Source: Pisaster brevispinus (Eukaryota; Echinodermata; Asteroidea; Forcipulatida; Asteriidae). From it: 64,000 nucleotides of DNA. Made by a program: the position numbers and the translations under genes. The stretch spans positions 12,162,258 to 12,226,257 of the forward strand of contig JAMKCF010000001.1 of NCBI GenBank assembly GCA_023634235.1, read 5' to 3'. Below are positions 11,675 to 22,501 of this stretch, piece by piece. Below the pieces are notes generated by a model. The model did no database searches and was not told where the DNA came from. It worked only from the letters and a program-made list of their open reading frames with translations. Each line of letters begins with the position of its first letter. The stretch's first letter is position 1.

Positions 11675-12238
11675 TTAAGCAGATCTAACATCCCTTTGAA
11701 TCTTATTTCTAATTTTGCAGTATTCTGTATAAAGAGTGGTCTTACTTCTATCTTTATAAAATGTGTGCAGGAGTTTGTCTCTAAGCCTGATACTCTCAAG
11801 AATCTCATGATTAAACCATGGCTGCGTCCTGGTCTTTAATCTAATTTCCTTAATTGGAGCAACAGTGTCGATAATTTGCAAAAAGGTAAATTTAAAGTCC
11901 TCATAAGCCTGGTCAACACTACTGCAATACACATTAGACCAGTCAGCAGAGGACAACCTCAGTAGGAAATCCTCCACACTGTACTTCCTAAGAGATCTAA
12001 TCTTGGTGGCATTGTGACCAAAACCATTTGGATGTTTTACCACCTTACGTGTACAATATGTAAGAAAGTCATCACTCAGACCCAAGCTTATGGTTCCCGA
12101 TTGACTGATCCTACCCTCCTGGTTACAAACAATATGGTCAAGTAAGGTTGAACAAGAATCTGTAATTCGAGTTGGATCCCTGATTAGTTGTTTATAATCT
12201 AACAAATCTATTACAAATCTACAGTTTGAAGCCGTAGA
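11675..12238 (-). pseudogene. LINE endonuclease C-terminal part and linker
   Basis: The frame opens at ASNCRFVIDLLDYKQLI and carries the end of an AP-endonuclease-like domain: PTRIT, TLLDHIVCN, SGTISLGLSDD. In active LINE endonucleases the last motif ends SDH. Here the catalytic His reads Asp (SDD), so the enzyme would be inactive even if made. The linker follows with TRTQPWFNHEIL. The N-terminal two-thirds of the endonuclease are absent upstream of about 12240. Confidence 0.75.
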
Positions 12239-12240
12239 TT

Positions 12241-13441
12241 ACTTACATTCAAAACCACGGTACGCAAAACAAGGTGAACAGGAACAACGAAGCACAGTTT
12301 TAAAAACTCCCATGTGTAGTAAGGGCAAGGTTTGTGGAGTGTGAACAGCTTGTGGAGCAGAAACAGCCATTGACGAAATACATTATTGAAGACTGCTTGC
12401 ATGTATATGTACATGCACATGTATATTGCACACCATTTTCATCAATCCATCCAACGTGAAAATTCGTCAAAACACACTTACATCACAGTCAACGATGGAC
12501 AGAAAATGACGAAAGAGACGGTAAAAAGCAGCCAAACCCGTGTAATAAAAAATAGAGCGTTGATGTACACACAGCAACAAGATTTAAACGGATTAAAAAC
12601 AACACTCTACAGCACAGATAAAAAACAGCAGGCAGCCGGTAAACAGCGCCCTCTATCAAGTACAGACAAGTCATGACATGCATGATGAATGGGCACGTTG
12701 AGGAAGATTGAATGATAGGTTCATACATACAGTACTATACTCTAAAGCCATAGGCCTAAAAAACTGTATACAGTGTTAATGTTCTGGTTGTACTTGCTGG
12801 GGAGAGATGTAGAATTAAGGTTTATGTCTGGTTTGTATTTTTATCCGAAAATGGGATAAAGTCGCGTATGTTCAAGTTCCCATTGGCCATGCGATATTTA
12901 GTTTTGAATCGTACACCAGCGCGCTGGTACGCGGCACAATGTAAAGGACCCTATCTCGGTGCGTACAGCAATATTTCCTGACAACCAGCAGACGGACTTA
13001 GCCTAAACATTAAACTTTAACTCTAGCGCGCCGAATTTAAGTTACTTTTCTTTAAAATTTACGTTACAAACACATATTTTTTGTTTGTATTTTGTCGAAA
13101 ATTAGACTCAACATGACTTGAAAGAGGCATAGATAACATATTTCGGGTCAAAACATTGATGAACAAAATACGTTTCCCCTCCCACATTTTGTGGTGTTCT
13201 GTTCTTTTTTTTATTGGAAATAACCTTTTATCATTGTAAGTAATTAAGTAACACAGATATTTAAAAAAAAAATCAATATTGGAGTTGTGTTTTCTATGAT
13301 TTTTCTGTCCATTTTGGGCCATTGCAGTGAGCCAGTTCAGACCTATTGCAGATTTATTTTCCCCAAATACTGGTATGTAATCCAGACCTGCAGATTAAAA
13401 CTAACGCTTAAAAAAATGTAACGCATGTTTGATATGTACAG
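12241..13441. other. No gene recognised
   Basis: AT-rich sequence with several short open frames on both strands that resemble nothing known and lack splice support. A CA/TG-alternating stretch lies at 12395-12430. CpG-containing sequence at 12890-13030 may mark an old promoter or element end, but nothing firm can be said. Confidence 0.45.
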
Positions 13442-13560
13442 GTGAGGGGATTTGTGGTGAGGTTCTACCACTATCATTGGCAGAGTTGATGGAACTAGCA
13501 CCTTGTATCGGACCATGTGGAATACTGCAGAAGCGAATCCCTCAGCTCCTTGGATACTTG
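13442..13560 (+). CDS. Candidate internal exon upstream of a C2H2 exon
   Basis: Bounded by a plausible 3' splice site (ATATGTACAG) and a 5' splice site (CTTG|GTAATA). One phase (first full codon at 13444) is open across all 39 codons. The translation includes CGEVLPLSLAELMELAPC and ends RIPQLLGYL in phase 0, which joins in frame to the exon at 13652. I do not recognise the domain. Both other phases hit stops. No upstream exon was found. Confidence 0.35.
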
Positions 13561-13651
13561 GTAATAATTACTATTTAGTCGCTGATTGTAGATTATACCG
13601 CATCAGTGTTTATGTCCTTTTAGGACAAATTTAGAAGTCTGCTTTTCTAAG

Positions 13652-13876
13652 CACCTTATAGAAAAACACAAGTTTGATGCAGGTTTCATCATCAAATGTG
13701 GTTATTGTGAAGCCACATATGTGAAATATGATTCCTTTCGGAAACACATGTATCGCAAACATCAAAATGAGCTGTCACTGGAGAGGAACATTTCTGAAGA
13801 TGACTTGAGTGATAGGGAAAATCCTCTGGATGAAGTTGATCATATTGACAACGAAACCACCAGTGGGCCATCATAA
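13652..13876 (+). CDS. Candidate terminal exon with one C2H2 zinc finger
   Basis: It begins after GCTTTTCTAAG, an acceptor with a pyrimidine tract, and is open for 75 codons to TAA at 13874-13876. It starts HLIEKHKFDAG and encodes CGYCEATYVKYDSFRKHMYRKH: spacing C-x2-C-x12-H-x4-H, the zinc-coordinating set of a C2H2 finger. An acidic tail follows with no other domain. A lone finger at a C-terminus occurs both in host regulators and in transposon-encoded proteins. No DDE motifs are nearby, so I cannot tell which. The phase match with the 13442-13560 exon supports splicing. Confidence 0.5.
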   Translation, partial: HLIEKHKFDAGFIIKCGYCEATYVKYDSFRKHMYRKHQNELSLERNISEDDLSDRENPLDEVDHIDNETTSGPS

Positions 13877-14076
13877 TAGGGCAGTGTGCATCATACATCC
13901 TTCAGTTACATACCTCTAAAAATGTATCACAGACTGCTGTAGATGTAGTTGTTTAGGAGAAGATTTATTTAGAGTGTGAAGTGCAAACGCGTTGTCCTTG
14001 AGCCTTAACGTCATGTTTACAAATGAAACCAAGTAGCGTTATCTAGCTCCTTTGATTATTTAGGTACATAGGCATA

Positions 14077-14280
14077 CTATGATTCACCTGGGAAAATATT
14101 AGATCTTGGGCGATATTCTTTGAGACAGTTGGGTTTAAGGTCGATTAAAAGATAGGAGTATGGTTGACGGGTTGCAGCGGCGTAAGCTTCCACCATAAAT
14201 TTAGTCTGTCCTGGGTACATCTGTACATTCCATCCCCTAAAGAAGAATTGGGAGGATGAACAGACTGCTGTCTGCAGCAT
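14077..14280 (-). pseudogene. Short protein-like fragment of unknown mobile-element ORF
   Basis: A 67-codon frame containing YPGQTKFMVEAYAAATRQ, PYSYLLIDLKP and RSNIFPGE. The amino-acid usage looks genuinely coding, and I have an impression of similar strings in invertebrate transposon-encoded proteins, but I cannot assign the family. It abuts the GC-rich DIRS fragment at 14281 and has no other identifiable domain. Confidence 0.4.
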
Positions 14281-14745
14281 CTAAAAAAGTGGCGTAGTCA
14301 GCTATCATATACCCGCTGCGTGGAGGCCTTTCAGCTACGGGCTGCGATCGACGCAGCTCGCTCAGAAAGGCCTGCTGAGCTGAGGGATTGTGTGACAGCA
14401 CCCAGCACGTCAGGTGGAGATCCTGAGGAGCTGGATGAAAAACCCCAACCCCGATTGGAGGACATATGCCTGTCTGGGCAGGACCACCGGGCGGTGGACC
14501 AGCAGCCTGGTCAGCCCCGTAAACCACGGTTGACGAGGCCAAAATGGGGCGATGAGGAGGACTTTGCGGTCCTCCTCCTCCAGCTTCGTGAGAACCCATG
14601 GGACCAGCGAGAACGGGGGAAAAGCATACGCTAAAAGCCCATCCCACCGGAACAACAGGGCAACTTTTGGCCATGCGTTGGGGTCATGACCCCTCGCGCA
14701 ATAGGTGGGGAGCTGGTGGTTGGTTCGCGAGGCGAACAGGTCCAC
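14281..14745 (-). pseudogene. DIRS RNase H C-terminal region
   Basis: Contains MDLFASRTNHQLPTYC, WDGLLAYAFPPFSLVPWVL and VLLIAPFWPRQPWF, the conserved segment after RNase H in DIRS elements. A second frame (14674-14237) carries LHLTCWVLSHNPSAQQAFL, the usual linker towards the recombinase, which is absent here. Confidence 0.75.
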
Positions 14746-15109
14746 GTTTGGCCGATCGATCAGTCTGAAGAGCGACCGAACGATCTGCGGCCGGATGGTC
14801 CACTCCGTGGGGCGGATCTATCCGCTGGACAGGGAGCGCAGGGAGAATGGTCTTGAGTGTCTCAATCCGGAAGCGTCTGGGGCGGATGAATTTGTTCAAT
14901 TGCTTGAGGTTGAGTATCGGTCGCCACACGCCGGCGTCCTTCTTGGGGACCAAGAAGAACATCGACATAAATCCCGACTGCACTCGCTGAGTGGGAAGAA
15001 CCCGCACTGCGCCCTTTTTGAGGAGAGAGGGAGATCTCCCCCTCCAGGGACGCGCGTTGAGCCGGGTCGGTTGGGACCGACAAGGGGGTGCTCGCGAACT
15101 CGAGCACAT
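14684..15109 (-). pseudogene. DIRS reverse transcriptase, N-terminal part only
   Basis: Shows KKGAVRVLPTQRVQSGFMS, FFLVPKKDAGVWRPILNLK and LNKFIRPRRFRIETLKTILP, the fingers and first palm blocks of DIRS reverse transcriptases. After LPVQRIDPP the frame loses similarity: the DNA jumps to sequence just before the RNase H C-terminal region, evidence of an internal deletion. Confidence 0.75.
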
Positions 15110-15157
15110 AGCTGCGATCTATAGTCTCGAGCACCCGACGGTCGGACGTGACGCGGG

Positions 15158-16278
15158 TCAGAGGGTGGGAGGCCACCACCAGTCTGAGGAGTCACTTGCG
15201 CCAACCCCGGGGATAGCGGGAGGGGGGGGGGGCAGGCGGGCGGAAACCGTGGGCAGCCTGCTGCCGTTGCTGGCCGGAGAATGCTTGGGGCTGGACGGGC
15301 CGCGCCCCCAGCGAGTTGTCGGCACGGCCACGAACACAACTCCCTCTGTTTGCCTTTGCCGATCTGCGCCGGGAATAGTAAATGACGCCTTCTTAAGCTG
15401 AGAAGGGGGCTTTGCAGTTGAAGGCTTCCTGAGATTAATTTTCTCAGTCGTTTTCAACCGCTTGGTCTTGGCCTGCATCAACTCCTCGAACTGGCCTGCA
15501 AAGAGATCCATACCGGCGAGTGGGAGATCCTCAATTCGTTTGCGCGCCGCGGGAGAGGGCAGGAACAAAGTATCCAGCACATTCCCATGGCAGGCTGAGG
15601 TCATCAGAGCGGAGATGCGTGTGAACTGGTCGAGGACCATACCCAACCCCTGATCTAAGCAATGGAAAGCGACTCGCAGCATGTTGGCTGGGACCGCTCC
15701 GTCATCATCCAACCCTGAGACCAAATACTCCGAGAGGAGTAGAAGGAAAGAGGTGGAGCACATACCGAAGCGGGAGGCGATGTCAGATTTCCTCAACGTC
15801 TCCTCAAACTTCCCCTGAACTTTGTCCGAGAAGATGCGCTTTCCTGTAGTGGCACCCGCATCGGCGGCAAGCTTGTCTTTCGCCGCATCGGGGACAGCAC
15901 GGCAACAATTTTTTTTTTTACACCGAACTGGTAATAGTCCTTGGTTCGGCGGGTGACGGCGGACCACTTATCCTCCAAGATTTTTTTGATATGTTCAACG
16001 CACACCTGGTCCAGCGGGACAACGGGAAAATTTTTCACAGAGCTCGCCGCCGGCCCAGTGCGCCGCTGGAACGAACTATGTTCAGGCTTCGGCGCTGACT
16101 CCACAAGGGGCAGTTGGAGTATGCGACACATGTCGCGCTGAACCAGACGTAGCTCCGTGAAGGAAAGGCGCTGCATCTGAACGACGGCCATCTGCCGGGG
16201 GGCAGAGAGGGCCCGATAGTGAGGCCGAGATGGTCTGAAAGGCCTATAGAAACTCGGTCCGGGAAACACTGTCACCAT
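15158..16278 (-). pseudogene. DIRS gag-like protein, frame-broken
   Basis: Two overlapping frames. The first (16278-15793) contains LRLVQRDMCRILQLPLVES and LDQVCVEHIKKILEDKWS. The second (15967-15158) contains KRIFSDKVQGKFEETLRKSD, FLLLLSEYLVSGLDDD and LAGMDLFAGQFEELMQAKTK, ending in a proline-rich tail. Domain content fits the structural ORF that precedes RT in DIRS elements, judged mainly by its position. A poly-T run on the plus strand at 15909-15918 is the likely site of the frame change between them. Confidence 0.55.
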
Positions 16279-17065
16279 GGTGTCGCTTTCCCCGGCGGCC
16301 CGAGGAGCTGCTCGAGCTGGACGAGGAGGATGAACGGTGAGAACGCCGGCCAGATTTCCCCTTCTTATGTCTCTAGCAGCCCCGGGAGAACTCCGATAAC
16401 AAATTGGACGACTCCTTGGGGACTGGAACCCCCGAACACCGGGTAAAACCCGATGAGGTGGTCGGCCCTTCAGAGCGGGGGTAGGCCAGCAGTCCGTCCC
16501 CCCGGACAGACTGCTCCAACCCCCTCAATCCCTGCCCGGGCGACAGCGCCTCAAGCCCCGAGGGGCCGAAATCGGCTGTAGGGCCTGGAGGCCCGTACGC
16601 CTGCCCACCCCGTGACTCTGTGGCGTACACTGCCAGTGAGCTGGGGGGGGGGGCGTGGGTGGCGGGGCGGGTAAAGCGTGCGGGTTGTTGACAGTGGACC
16701 CTGGCTTTTTATTACTGTGCCCTTGGCTTGGTTTTTTGGCTTGGTCCCGGCAGCGGAATCCACCAACTGGTGGGGCCGACAGTCCCCGCAGCTGACTGTG
16801 GCTGTGAGCGCTGGAGGAAGAATAGGGTATTGACGCAGCGTTTACCGCATCAACCCCCCCCCCCATCTGTAATATTTCTCAGTGTAAGCTTTTAACAATA
16901 AAGTCTTAACAATAAAACCTATGCTCTTTACCAACATAATAAACATCTATATGTAATGACCAATTAAGTGAAAGTATCAATATGTACCTAGCAAGAAACA
17001 AACGTAAAACCAGCAAATAAAAACAGAGGGAATTTCCATCTAATCCTCAAGTCTTCTCTTTTACT

Positions 17066-17268
17066 TCACATTTTTAGTGAGAATGACAGAACACCATTTT
17101 TATTTGAGACAATTTCAAAAGAAAAAGGAACATGTAAGGTTAAAATCTCCTCGATATCCTCATCAGCATCACCTTCAAAACCTGTCATAAGAAGTGCCTT
17201 CTTTACATTGTATGTAGGAAAACCACACTCATCACTGGTCAGCTGCACTATCTCTTCATCGATGACTT
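17066..17268 (-). CDS. Candidate terminal exon of the OB-fold gene
   Basis: Open frame starting at about EVIDEEIVQLTSDECGFPTYNVKKALLM and ending SFSLKM before TGA. The acceptor is unclear: TTTGAAG at 17268 leaves a phase different from the end of the 17906-18121 exon, so either an exon is missing between them or the acceptor lies elsewhere. Assignment to this gene rests on strand, spacing and coding-like composition only. Confidence 0.35.
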
Positions 17269-17905
17269 CAAATGATGTTTACTTTTTCACATTCAATGGG
17301 CATACCAACTTTATGTATATTGAAACAATAAGAAATCAGTCACATTTCACTACACCAGAAATTTGCAGACTGAGAGCTTCCTTGTGATTAATCTTGTCTG
17401 AAATTCTCTTTTAACACAAAGTGACACTATCGCTCACTTATTGTAACAGTTTTTAATTAAAAAGTCGGTACTCCGCCATTTTTTTTTCTTCTTCAAAACA
17501 TCTAAATCATTCCAAGTTCTATAACTGCACCTAGCCAAATAGCATGCCAAATGTCTTATTACTATCCGGGGTTTATTTTTCACTAACACAATCCAACAAT
17601 GACCCGCTCTCCAGGAATTCCCATAGGAATTGTACAGCAATTACTCAGCCTTGCTAAGTTATGTAAACAAAGGGTGTTCTTCAAAGAAATGGTTGATTGA
17701 GCAGAAAGAGACATGTTGCCTCATCTCAAAATACAATTTTGCTTAAATTGATTTTATTTAGTCAAAAGGGTCTCTAATGCTTTGTTTTATTCAAGGATAC
17801 ATGTGGCCAAATATGGATATAATGAACTGAAAAATGTCACAACTTCAACATGTACATTTCTTAAGCAATCCACACACGACAAAACCAATCTCAAGCTAAA
17901 CATAC

Positions 17906-18121
17906 CTTAACATTACTCGATCTTGTAGATGACACATACACTTCCTCCTTATATTTGTTGGTTACAACATCTGTCACTTCAGTAAAGTCTCCTATTCCAA
18001 TCTCACTTGATGTACACTCCCGCCACAGTGCCACTCTGCATGTTGCACCTCTCTCCTTGAGACTAATGTTCTTCACCTGAATATCTCGTCCCTTAGATTT
18101 CACAGTTTCAATCATCTCTTC
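17906..18121 (-). CDS. OB-fold (RPA-like) exon
   Basis: Bounded on the minus strand by TTTGTATAG|GAAGAG and AAG|GTATGT, 216 nt, phase 0 at both ends. It encodes EEMIETVKSKGRDIQVKNIS, then LKERGATCRVALWRE, IGIGDFTEVTDVVTN and a final SSTRSSNVK. The order of charged strand, 'GxxxxVxLW' strand, 'iGD' turn and closing strand matches an OB fold like the DNA-binding domains of RPA1. It joins in frame with the preceding exon (VSVRGQVVG). The role is probably single-stranded DNA or telomere binding, but similar domains occur in transposon-encoded RPA-like proteins. Confidence 0.55.
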
Positions 18122-18784
18122 CTATACAAAAAAATATATTATAAACCTTTACAACAATTTCCTTTCTGACAAATGCAACTTTACAAGATTTTTGATTAAG
18201 TTGACAATATACATGCAAACATTGCACCTTCCATGTCAAAAGACACAATTATGATGCCCTCAGCACAATGAAACTTTCTTACAAACATCGTTTGTTTTCA
18301 AGTAAAATAACTACAAAAACAAACACACAGGAGGCACATGATGCTTATAAATTCACAATAAAGAGACTGGAAAAATAGGATCCTTAAAGACACCCACAAC
18401 ATGACATAGCTATATGTACAACACCTTATAACAAAGCAAGAAGATTTAAAAGAAGCCAGTGTGTTGAGACAAATTAAATGCTTAATGAAAAACCCAGATC
18501 ACAAACTTATCAAAACAAATTACTTCAAGTAACGAACATTCAATACTATGTACACAATATATCATAAAATAATATATCAAATTAGGTTAAAATAACAAAT
18601 AAAACGAAAGAGAACAAGAACTATCAGTCTCTACCAGCTGGTCTTTACTGCACCAAAAATGAAACATTATGTGTATCCAATCTGCATTAATTTGTATAAC
18701 ATAAAAAAACAAACATGTACAATCTAAATTAAGAATATTTTTCACAAACATTTCTCTCAAATTAAACACATTTTCTATACTTAC

Positions 18785-19079
18785 ACCAACAACCTGCCCT
18801 CGCACTGACACCAGTTTCTTTACAGGTGAAGCTGCGATACCATCAACCTTGATAAACTCTGCTGCTTTGTAATGAACTATCATTTCAGTTTGTTTTCGGA
18901 TGTCATCAGGAACACTAACTCTTCCATTTTTTGAAACTCTTGATTGATCAGTTATTTCAATGAATTTCTCCATTTGTACATTCTCGACATTCTTGAGTAG
19001 ACTTCCCAACTATACGCACACAAAGTGGCCAAGCATAGCCTTTACTTGTACGTTTCATAGCTTCCTCCAAATTTGGCAT
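18785..19079 (-). CDS. Upstream exon of the OB-fold gene, with an apparent frame break
   Basis: Starts after TTCATTTCCAG with ATG (19079-19077) and ends at GTTGTTGGT|GTAAGT. The first part reads MPNLEEAMKRTSKGYAW, PLCVRIVG, CRECTNGE and then meets a stop. The second part, one frame away, reads KFIEITDQSRVSKNGRV, VHYKAAEFIKVDG, KKLVSVRGQVVG and splices in frame to the OB exon. A one-base frame difference between about 18965 and 19010 is therefore needed: a disabling mutation, an assembly error or an unseen splice event. Confidence 0.42.
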
Positions 19080-20111
19080 CTGGAAATGAATAGAATGAAA
19101 CGCATAGATTTATTACAGCAGGCGCGTAATGCATTTGATATAAACTATGTACTTGGAGACAGTACAATCCAACCAGCACCAGGACAGGAGATACAGTACA
19201 CCAATTCCCCACAAGTTTCTATAACAACATTAACAAACTGCCCTGGTCATTCCTTGTTAAATCAACCAAGAATTTCCCATGACCCCCTCAGATTTTCTAA
19301 AAATTTTAGCAATCAATTGGAACATAGAAAAAGTCCCCAAACACCTAAAAAAATTCCTTTGGGCCTCATAATTAGCGACATACACGCAAACAAACTATTT
19401 GTACATGGTAATACAATCAGTGCATGCTTTACAGTGAAACCAGACTGCTTATTTTATTTTTCACTAATCACTAGGCATTAATGTAATTCCCACCTGTTAC
19501 TTTTGAAGTAATGATACTTTTATTTCTTTTGGGGGTATTTCCAACTGGGAATTTGAGGTGATAAAGTGCAGTTTCTTAAGAAATGTCCCTATAGAAAATC
19601 CCTGATTGGCACGTATCTGTCAGAATAAGTACTTTTCAGAATCACTTAGCTCTGAAGTCATATCAAGAAGTTGTCCAACATGTCCAAGGCTAAGTCACAG
19701 TTCATTTTAAGGTAGCCATCTTGCTGTGACCTCTTTGGGGTCAATGGAAAGAGGAAGACTTCAGGTTTAACTGAAAAGCCTTATCCAGACCACCCAAGTC
19801 ACAATCTCAAAAGTGGGTAGAGGATTTACACACAATGTTGTAAGAAACTTGCAAAACTGCGACCACATTTGGAAATGCGTGTAATATCAGTACCCATTAC
19901 TTTCACTGGGGGTCCAAGGGCTAGGATTGACCGGGAATGTGTGAATGTACTGAGCCACTTCACACCCATCAAATGTCCCAGATGGTCAGCGTCTCCAACA
20001 GCCTCTCCTAGTCAAACTCCTACTGCCTGGCTTCATGTGCAGACCCCTGTTGCGAACTGCGGGCAGAGGCGTGCAGGCAGGTTTCTGGCGCCTTAAAACC
20101 AGACTGCTCCG
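19080..20111. other. No gene recognised
   Basis: AT-rich DNA with a short open frame at 18960-19481 (plus) that is antisense to the OB exon and probably chance. I found no further upstream exon of the OB gene by eye. The right part (from about 19870) may be 5' UTR of the following LINE. Confidence 0.4.
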
Positions 20112-20275
20112 GGCAGATGGGGCTCGTAGGCCTTGGAAGGCAGCCCATCTTAGGAGAAGGAAAACTCTGATTTCAAACCTGGGCAGGTGAGGTTTGTTAG
20201 CCATGGAAGGCAGCCCACCTAGGAGAAAGAAAACTGATCTCAAACCCGGGCAGGTGAGGCTCGTCAGCCATGGTA
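20112..20275 (+). repeat. 70-bp tandem units at the LINE 5' end
   Basis: The unit GGAAGGCAGCCCAYCTTAGGAG starts at 20135 and 20205 (period 70) and is followed each time by CTCAAACCCGGGCAGGTGAGG-type sequence. About 2.3 copies. Placed directly before the LINE coding region, these look like 5' UTR monomers, which carry the internal promoter in several LINE families. Confidence 0.65.
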
Positions 20276-20821
20276 ATACATCGAAGCTATTTGGCAGCGT
20301 GAATAGTGGATACTTACATCTTACATTATGGCTCTAGGCGACAGTCGACATACTGACTGTACGGCGACAGTCACCGCGAGGGCTGGGCCCCTTCAGGTGG
20401 TTGAGGACGCATCACGGTCCCCTTCCGGCAACCCCTGCAGCAGCACCAGTGTCGGGTCGTATCAGCATCTGCCTTTTCACTCGGGCTACACTGGGAACGC
20501 CGAGAGGACCCCATGGCGACTGGCATCCGCCATGAGGTCAGATTTGTGTGCCAAGTCAGCAGAGGAAGTCCTACGGCGATGGTGAGGAAGGCGACGACAG
20601 CAGGCTTGAGTGGCTGGTAGCTAGACTTCCACACGTGGGCGGCCCAGATGTGATGGTCGTACGCTCGCCGACCCTGAGCAGAGGCGATGTTCGGTCCTGT
20701 CTGAGCGACCAGGCAGCTTTTTCCAGGAATAGCACTGCCTGCCTCAATCCGAGGATGCCCCTAGAAAAGGTGGGGTACACAAAGCCTGCTCAATTCAACC
20801 CTGGCCAGACTATCGCGACTG

Positions 20822-21100
20822 ATGGAGTTCTACCAATGCGATCGAAAAACACAAAAAGTGCCTCGAAAGATTGTCAAAAATGGAAAGATACAACTGGTTC
20901 TATCCAGCTGGAATGTGCGGACTCTACTTGACCGTGCCAACAACGAGCGACCGGAACGGAAAACTGCTATAATTGACAGAGAGCTAGCAAGATATCACGT
21001 CCACCTGGCTGCACTGTCGGAAACACTGTTTACTGGACAAGGGTCTCGACAAGCGACAAGCTCTCTGAGAGTATCACGGAGAGTGTGGGCAGAAGCTTGA
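20822..21100 (+). pseudogene. LINE endonuclease N-terminal fragment
   Basis: Contains LSSWNVRTLLDRANNERPE and RELARYHVHLAALSETLFTG, the first catalytic region of an AP-type endonuclease (the Asn in WNVRT and the Glu of SET). The remaining roughly 150-200 residues of the domain are missing: translation after 21100 resumes in the linker before RT (TIGPLLATVRTCR-like text near 21215). This is an internal deletion. Confidence 0.75.
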
Positions 21101-21477
21101 GGGTCCATATGAGTCCTGTGATGCCCAATGGTCAGAGCTGAGAGCAAAAGTCTGAGGCCAAAGAAGTGCTAGGTTTTCGCAAACCAGGCATGAGGATTGG
21201 TTTGACGAAAAGGATACATCAATCGGCCCCCTACTCGCTACGGTTAGAACATGCCGTCAACAAGTACTGTCAGGCAGAGCTACCCGTAGCATAACCACCA
21301 AGTTGCGAGCAGCCAAGGAAAAGGTACAAGCAGCAACTCGCGAAATGAAAAACAACTGGTGGCTGAGAAAGGCTGAAGAGCTGCAAAGCTTTGCGGACAC
21401 TAACAACACTAAGGCCTTCTGTGACTGTCTTTAGGCGATCTATGGCCCGACGCAGAGTGGAGCAAATCCCGTACTGA

Positions 21478-22500
21478 GTGCGGACAGTGAAAAGCTGTAC
21501 ACTTGATGACATACTGCGACGGTGGAAAGACCACTTTCAAACTCTACTCAACCAACCACCCTGGGCTGACGATGCAGCGATTGACCGAATAAAGACTTAT
21601 CCTATTCACAGCGAGCTAGACCACCCACCAAACATGGAGGAGCTTGTCAAGGCGATCAAGAACACCAGCTCAGGAAAAGCCCCTGGCGCAGATGGCATCC
21701 CTGCTGAGATTTTCAAGACGGGTGGACCAGCGCTCCAGGCCGCTCTGCTTGACCTCTTTACCGCCTGCTGGGAAAAGGGTGAGCTACCCCAGGACTTCAA
21801 GGACGCCACGATTATCAATATCTACAACCGTAAAGGTGACCGACGCGTCTGTGGGAACCATCGGGGAATCTCGCTGCTATCCATCGCTGGTAAAATCCTG
21901 GCGAAAATCATTCTATCACGCCTGCAGTGCATATCTGAAGAAGTGCTCCAAGAAAGTCAGTGCGGTTTCCATAGCAATCGAAGCACTGTGGATATGATTT
22001 TTGCCATTCGTCAGCTGCAGGAGAAGGCGATCGAGCAAAATATGCCACTCTTTGCCATCTTTGTGGATTTTTCGAAAGCTTTCGACACGGTGGGGAGAGA
22101 CACACTCTGCCGCCCTCATCAAGGCTTTTCACACCGATATGAAGGCGAGTGTCTCAGTGGCCGATGAAAGATCTGAACCCTTTGACGTGAAGCACAGAGT
22201 CAAACAAGGTTGCGTGCTTGCACCTACTCTATTTGCTCTCTTCCTTACTGCAGTGATCGAGGACATGTCAACTGACCTCACCAGTGGCGTGTACACCCGC
22301 ACCAGGTCGGACGGTGGCCTGTTCAATCTGTCACAGCTGCGTTCTCACTGAAAAACCCTGGAGAGATGTCTTCGCGATCTCCTGTATGCCAACGACACTG
22401 CACTGGTAGCTCACTGAATTCCTGACATTCAAGAAATCCTGAACCGCTTTGCACAATCAGCAAGTGCCTTTGGGCTGTCAATCAACATCAAGAAGACAGA
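21478..22500 (+). pseudogene. LINE reverse transcriptase, frame-broken, YADD changed to YAND
   Basis: The 21478-22167 frame carries SSGKAPGADGIPAEIFK, NHRGISLLSIAGKILAKI, ESQCGFHSNRSTVDMIF and FVDFSKAFDTVGRD (first catalytic Asp intact). The next frame (22001-22351) has VKQGCVLAPTLFALF. The catalytic pair, normally YADD, reads LLYANDTALVAH near 22379-22415: the first Asp is Asn, and a stop follows. The enzyme would be inactive. Confidence 0.82.
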
Positions 22501-22501
22501 G

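Larger units (their letters stand above)
8368..12240 (-). mobile_element. LINE of CR1/L2 type, decayed, interrupted by an inverted-repeat transposon
   Basis: Minus-strand element reading from the partial endonuclease (12240) to a 3' tail at 8368-8390. The tail is the simple repeat (TAA)n preceded by GCCGAATAAAA, a classic end for CR1/L2-type LINEs. Its 3' UTR is split: one half lies at 9822-9990 (TTTTTGGGCTATCCTTGGC), the other at 8391-8432. Between them sits the 1.39-kb element at 8433-9821. The coding pieces are listed separately. All show stops or frame changes, so the copy is dead. Confidence 0.8.
14281..16866 (-). mobile_element. DIRS-type retrotransposon, internally deleted, GC-rich
   Basis: Minus-strand element: gag-like frames at 16278-15793 and 15967-15158, then an RT N-terminal part at 15109-14790, then the RNase H C-terminal part at 14745-14281. 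The middle of RT (including the catalytic YxDD) and the start of RNase H are missing, and no recombinase follows. Base composition is clearly richer in G+C than the flanks, and poly-G/C runs (15222-15232, 16855-16864) mark two places. This is a different, more GC-rich DIRS lineage than the one at 5.2-7.6 kb. Confidence 0.75.
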
